A DNA stretch of 5,896 bases from an uncultured Clostridia bacterium. Lineage in GTDB: Bacteria; Bacillota_A; Clostridia; Oscillospirales; Ruminococcaceae. Positions 5,544-5,896 of this stretch are shown piece after piece. The notes below the pieces were generated by a model. It did not search any database and was not told the origin of the DNA. It saw only the letters and a list, made by a program, of their open reading frames with translations. Position 1 is the stretch's first letter, and every line of letters starts with the position of its first letter. A program made the position numbers and the translations under genes. The stretch is taken from positions 1 to 5,896 of the forward strand of contig CAMVPV010000103.1 in the NCBI GenBank assembly GCA_947169455.1, in the 5' to 3' direction.

Positions 5544-5896
5544 ATGAGAGCTTTCTCTCTCAGCGATATAGGAAGTGTGCGTGCTGAAAATCAGGACAAG
5601 GTATTTACTGTCCTGTTTGATGACGACAGTGCCTTTGCAGTGGTATGCGACGGCATGGGCGGAGAAAACGCCGGCAGCCTTGCGAGCGATACAGCGATAG
5701 ATGTCATCTCGGAGCGCGTTAAGCGCTGTTACAGAGAAAACTGCGACGAGAACTCCGTACAGCGCCTGCTTGTGAATTCGGTGCGCACCGCGAATGAGGT
5801 AGTGTTCGAGGTCGGCGGCATGAACGAATCCACCTGGGGCATGGGTACTACCTGTGTTGCTGCGCTCCGCCGCGGGAACAAGGTATTCTGCGTGAA
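5544..5896 (+). CDS. prpC: PP2C-type serine/threonine protein phosphatase (5' part, cut by window edge)
   Basis: The first 117 codons and two bases of a PP2C/PPM-family phosphatase are present; the reading frame is open to the last base, so this is an edge cut and not a broken gene. The family uses two or more Mn2+/Mg2+ ions to dephosphorylate Ser/Thr residues. Visible motifs are SDIG (7-10), R13 and ENQD (15-18), the metal-binding DGMGG (36-40) and GMGTT (99-103). The expected GDSR motif lies just beyond the edge. No signal peptide or membrane segment is seen, consistent with a soluble cytoplasmic enzyme. The gene begins 19 nt after rlmN. In Bacillus and relatives this position holds prpC/stp, followed by the PASTA-domain kinase prkC/pknB, then rsgA and rpe. 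By that synteny its job is probably to reverse phosphorylation by that kinase, on substrates in cell-wall and translation control. Full proteins are usually about 240-250 residues. Confidence 0.93.
   Translation, partial: MRAFSLSDIGSVRAENQDKVFTVLFDDDSAFAVVCDGMGGENAGSLASDTAIDVISERVKRCYRENCDENSVQRLLVNSVRTANEVVFEVGGMNESTWGMGTTCVAALRRGNKVFCV

Overview
The window is a chromosomal housekeeping segment from a bacterium that is most likely a clostridial Firmicute of the Ruminococcus/Oscillospiraceae type. Three things point there. The gene order def-fmt-rsmB-rlmN-prpC is the classic Firmicutes order. GC is fairly high, about 55-63% in most coding lines I counted. ATA is by far the preferred isoleucine codon (16 of 21 Ile codons in fmt). 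The genus is an inference. All genes lie on the + strand.

Layout. Positions 1-87 hold a small GC-rich hairpin cut by the window edge and an AT-rich leader. Positions 88-1440 encode a complete 450-residue MATE-family multidrug/cation antiporter. Positions 1441-1633 are intergenic, with a weak terminator-like hairpin, a very good extended -10 sigma-A-type promoter (TTGCAA, 17 nt, TATAAT) and a leader stem-loop. From 1634 a compact operon runs off the right edge: def (peptide deformylase, TTG start), fmt (methionyl-tRNA formyltransferase), rsmB (16S rRNA m5C967 methyltransferase, TTG start overlapping the fmt stop by 4 nt), rlmN (23S rRNA A2503/tRNA A37 methyltransferase) and the first 117 codons of a PP2C-type Ser/Thr phosphatase (prpC/stp).

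How the genes work together. Fmt formylates initiator Met-tRNA and Def removes the formyl group from nascent proteins, so the pair starts and ends the N-formylmethionine cycle. RsmB and RlmN modify rRNA (RlmN also tRNA), adding ribosome maturation and decoding accuracy. PrpC opposes the PASTA-type Ser/Thr kinase (PrkC/PknB) that normally follows just downstream, outside this window.

I found no CRISPR array, insertion sequence, phage gene, toxin-antitoxin pair, tRNA or rRNA, and nothing that looks like a new system. The points most worth a second look are a sharply AT-rich patch inside rlmN, the polybasic C-terminal tail of Def, and the operon head, where a MATE transporter and a dedicated promoter sit in place of the priA often found upstream of def.
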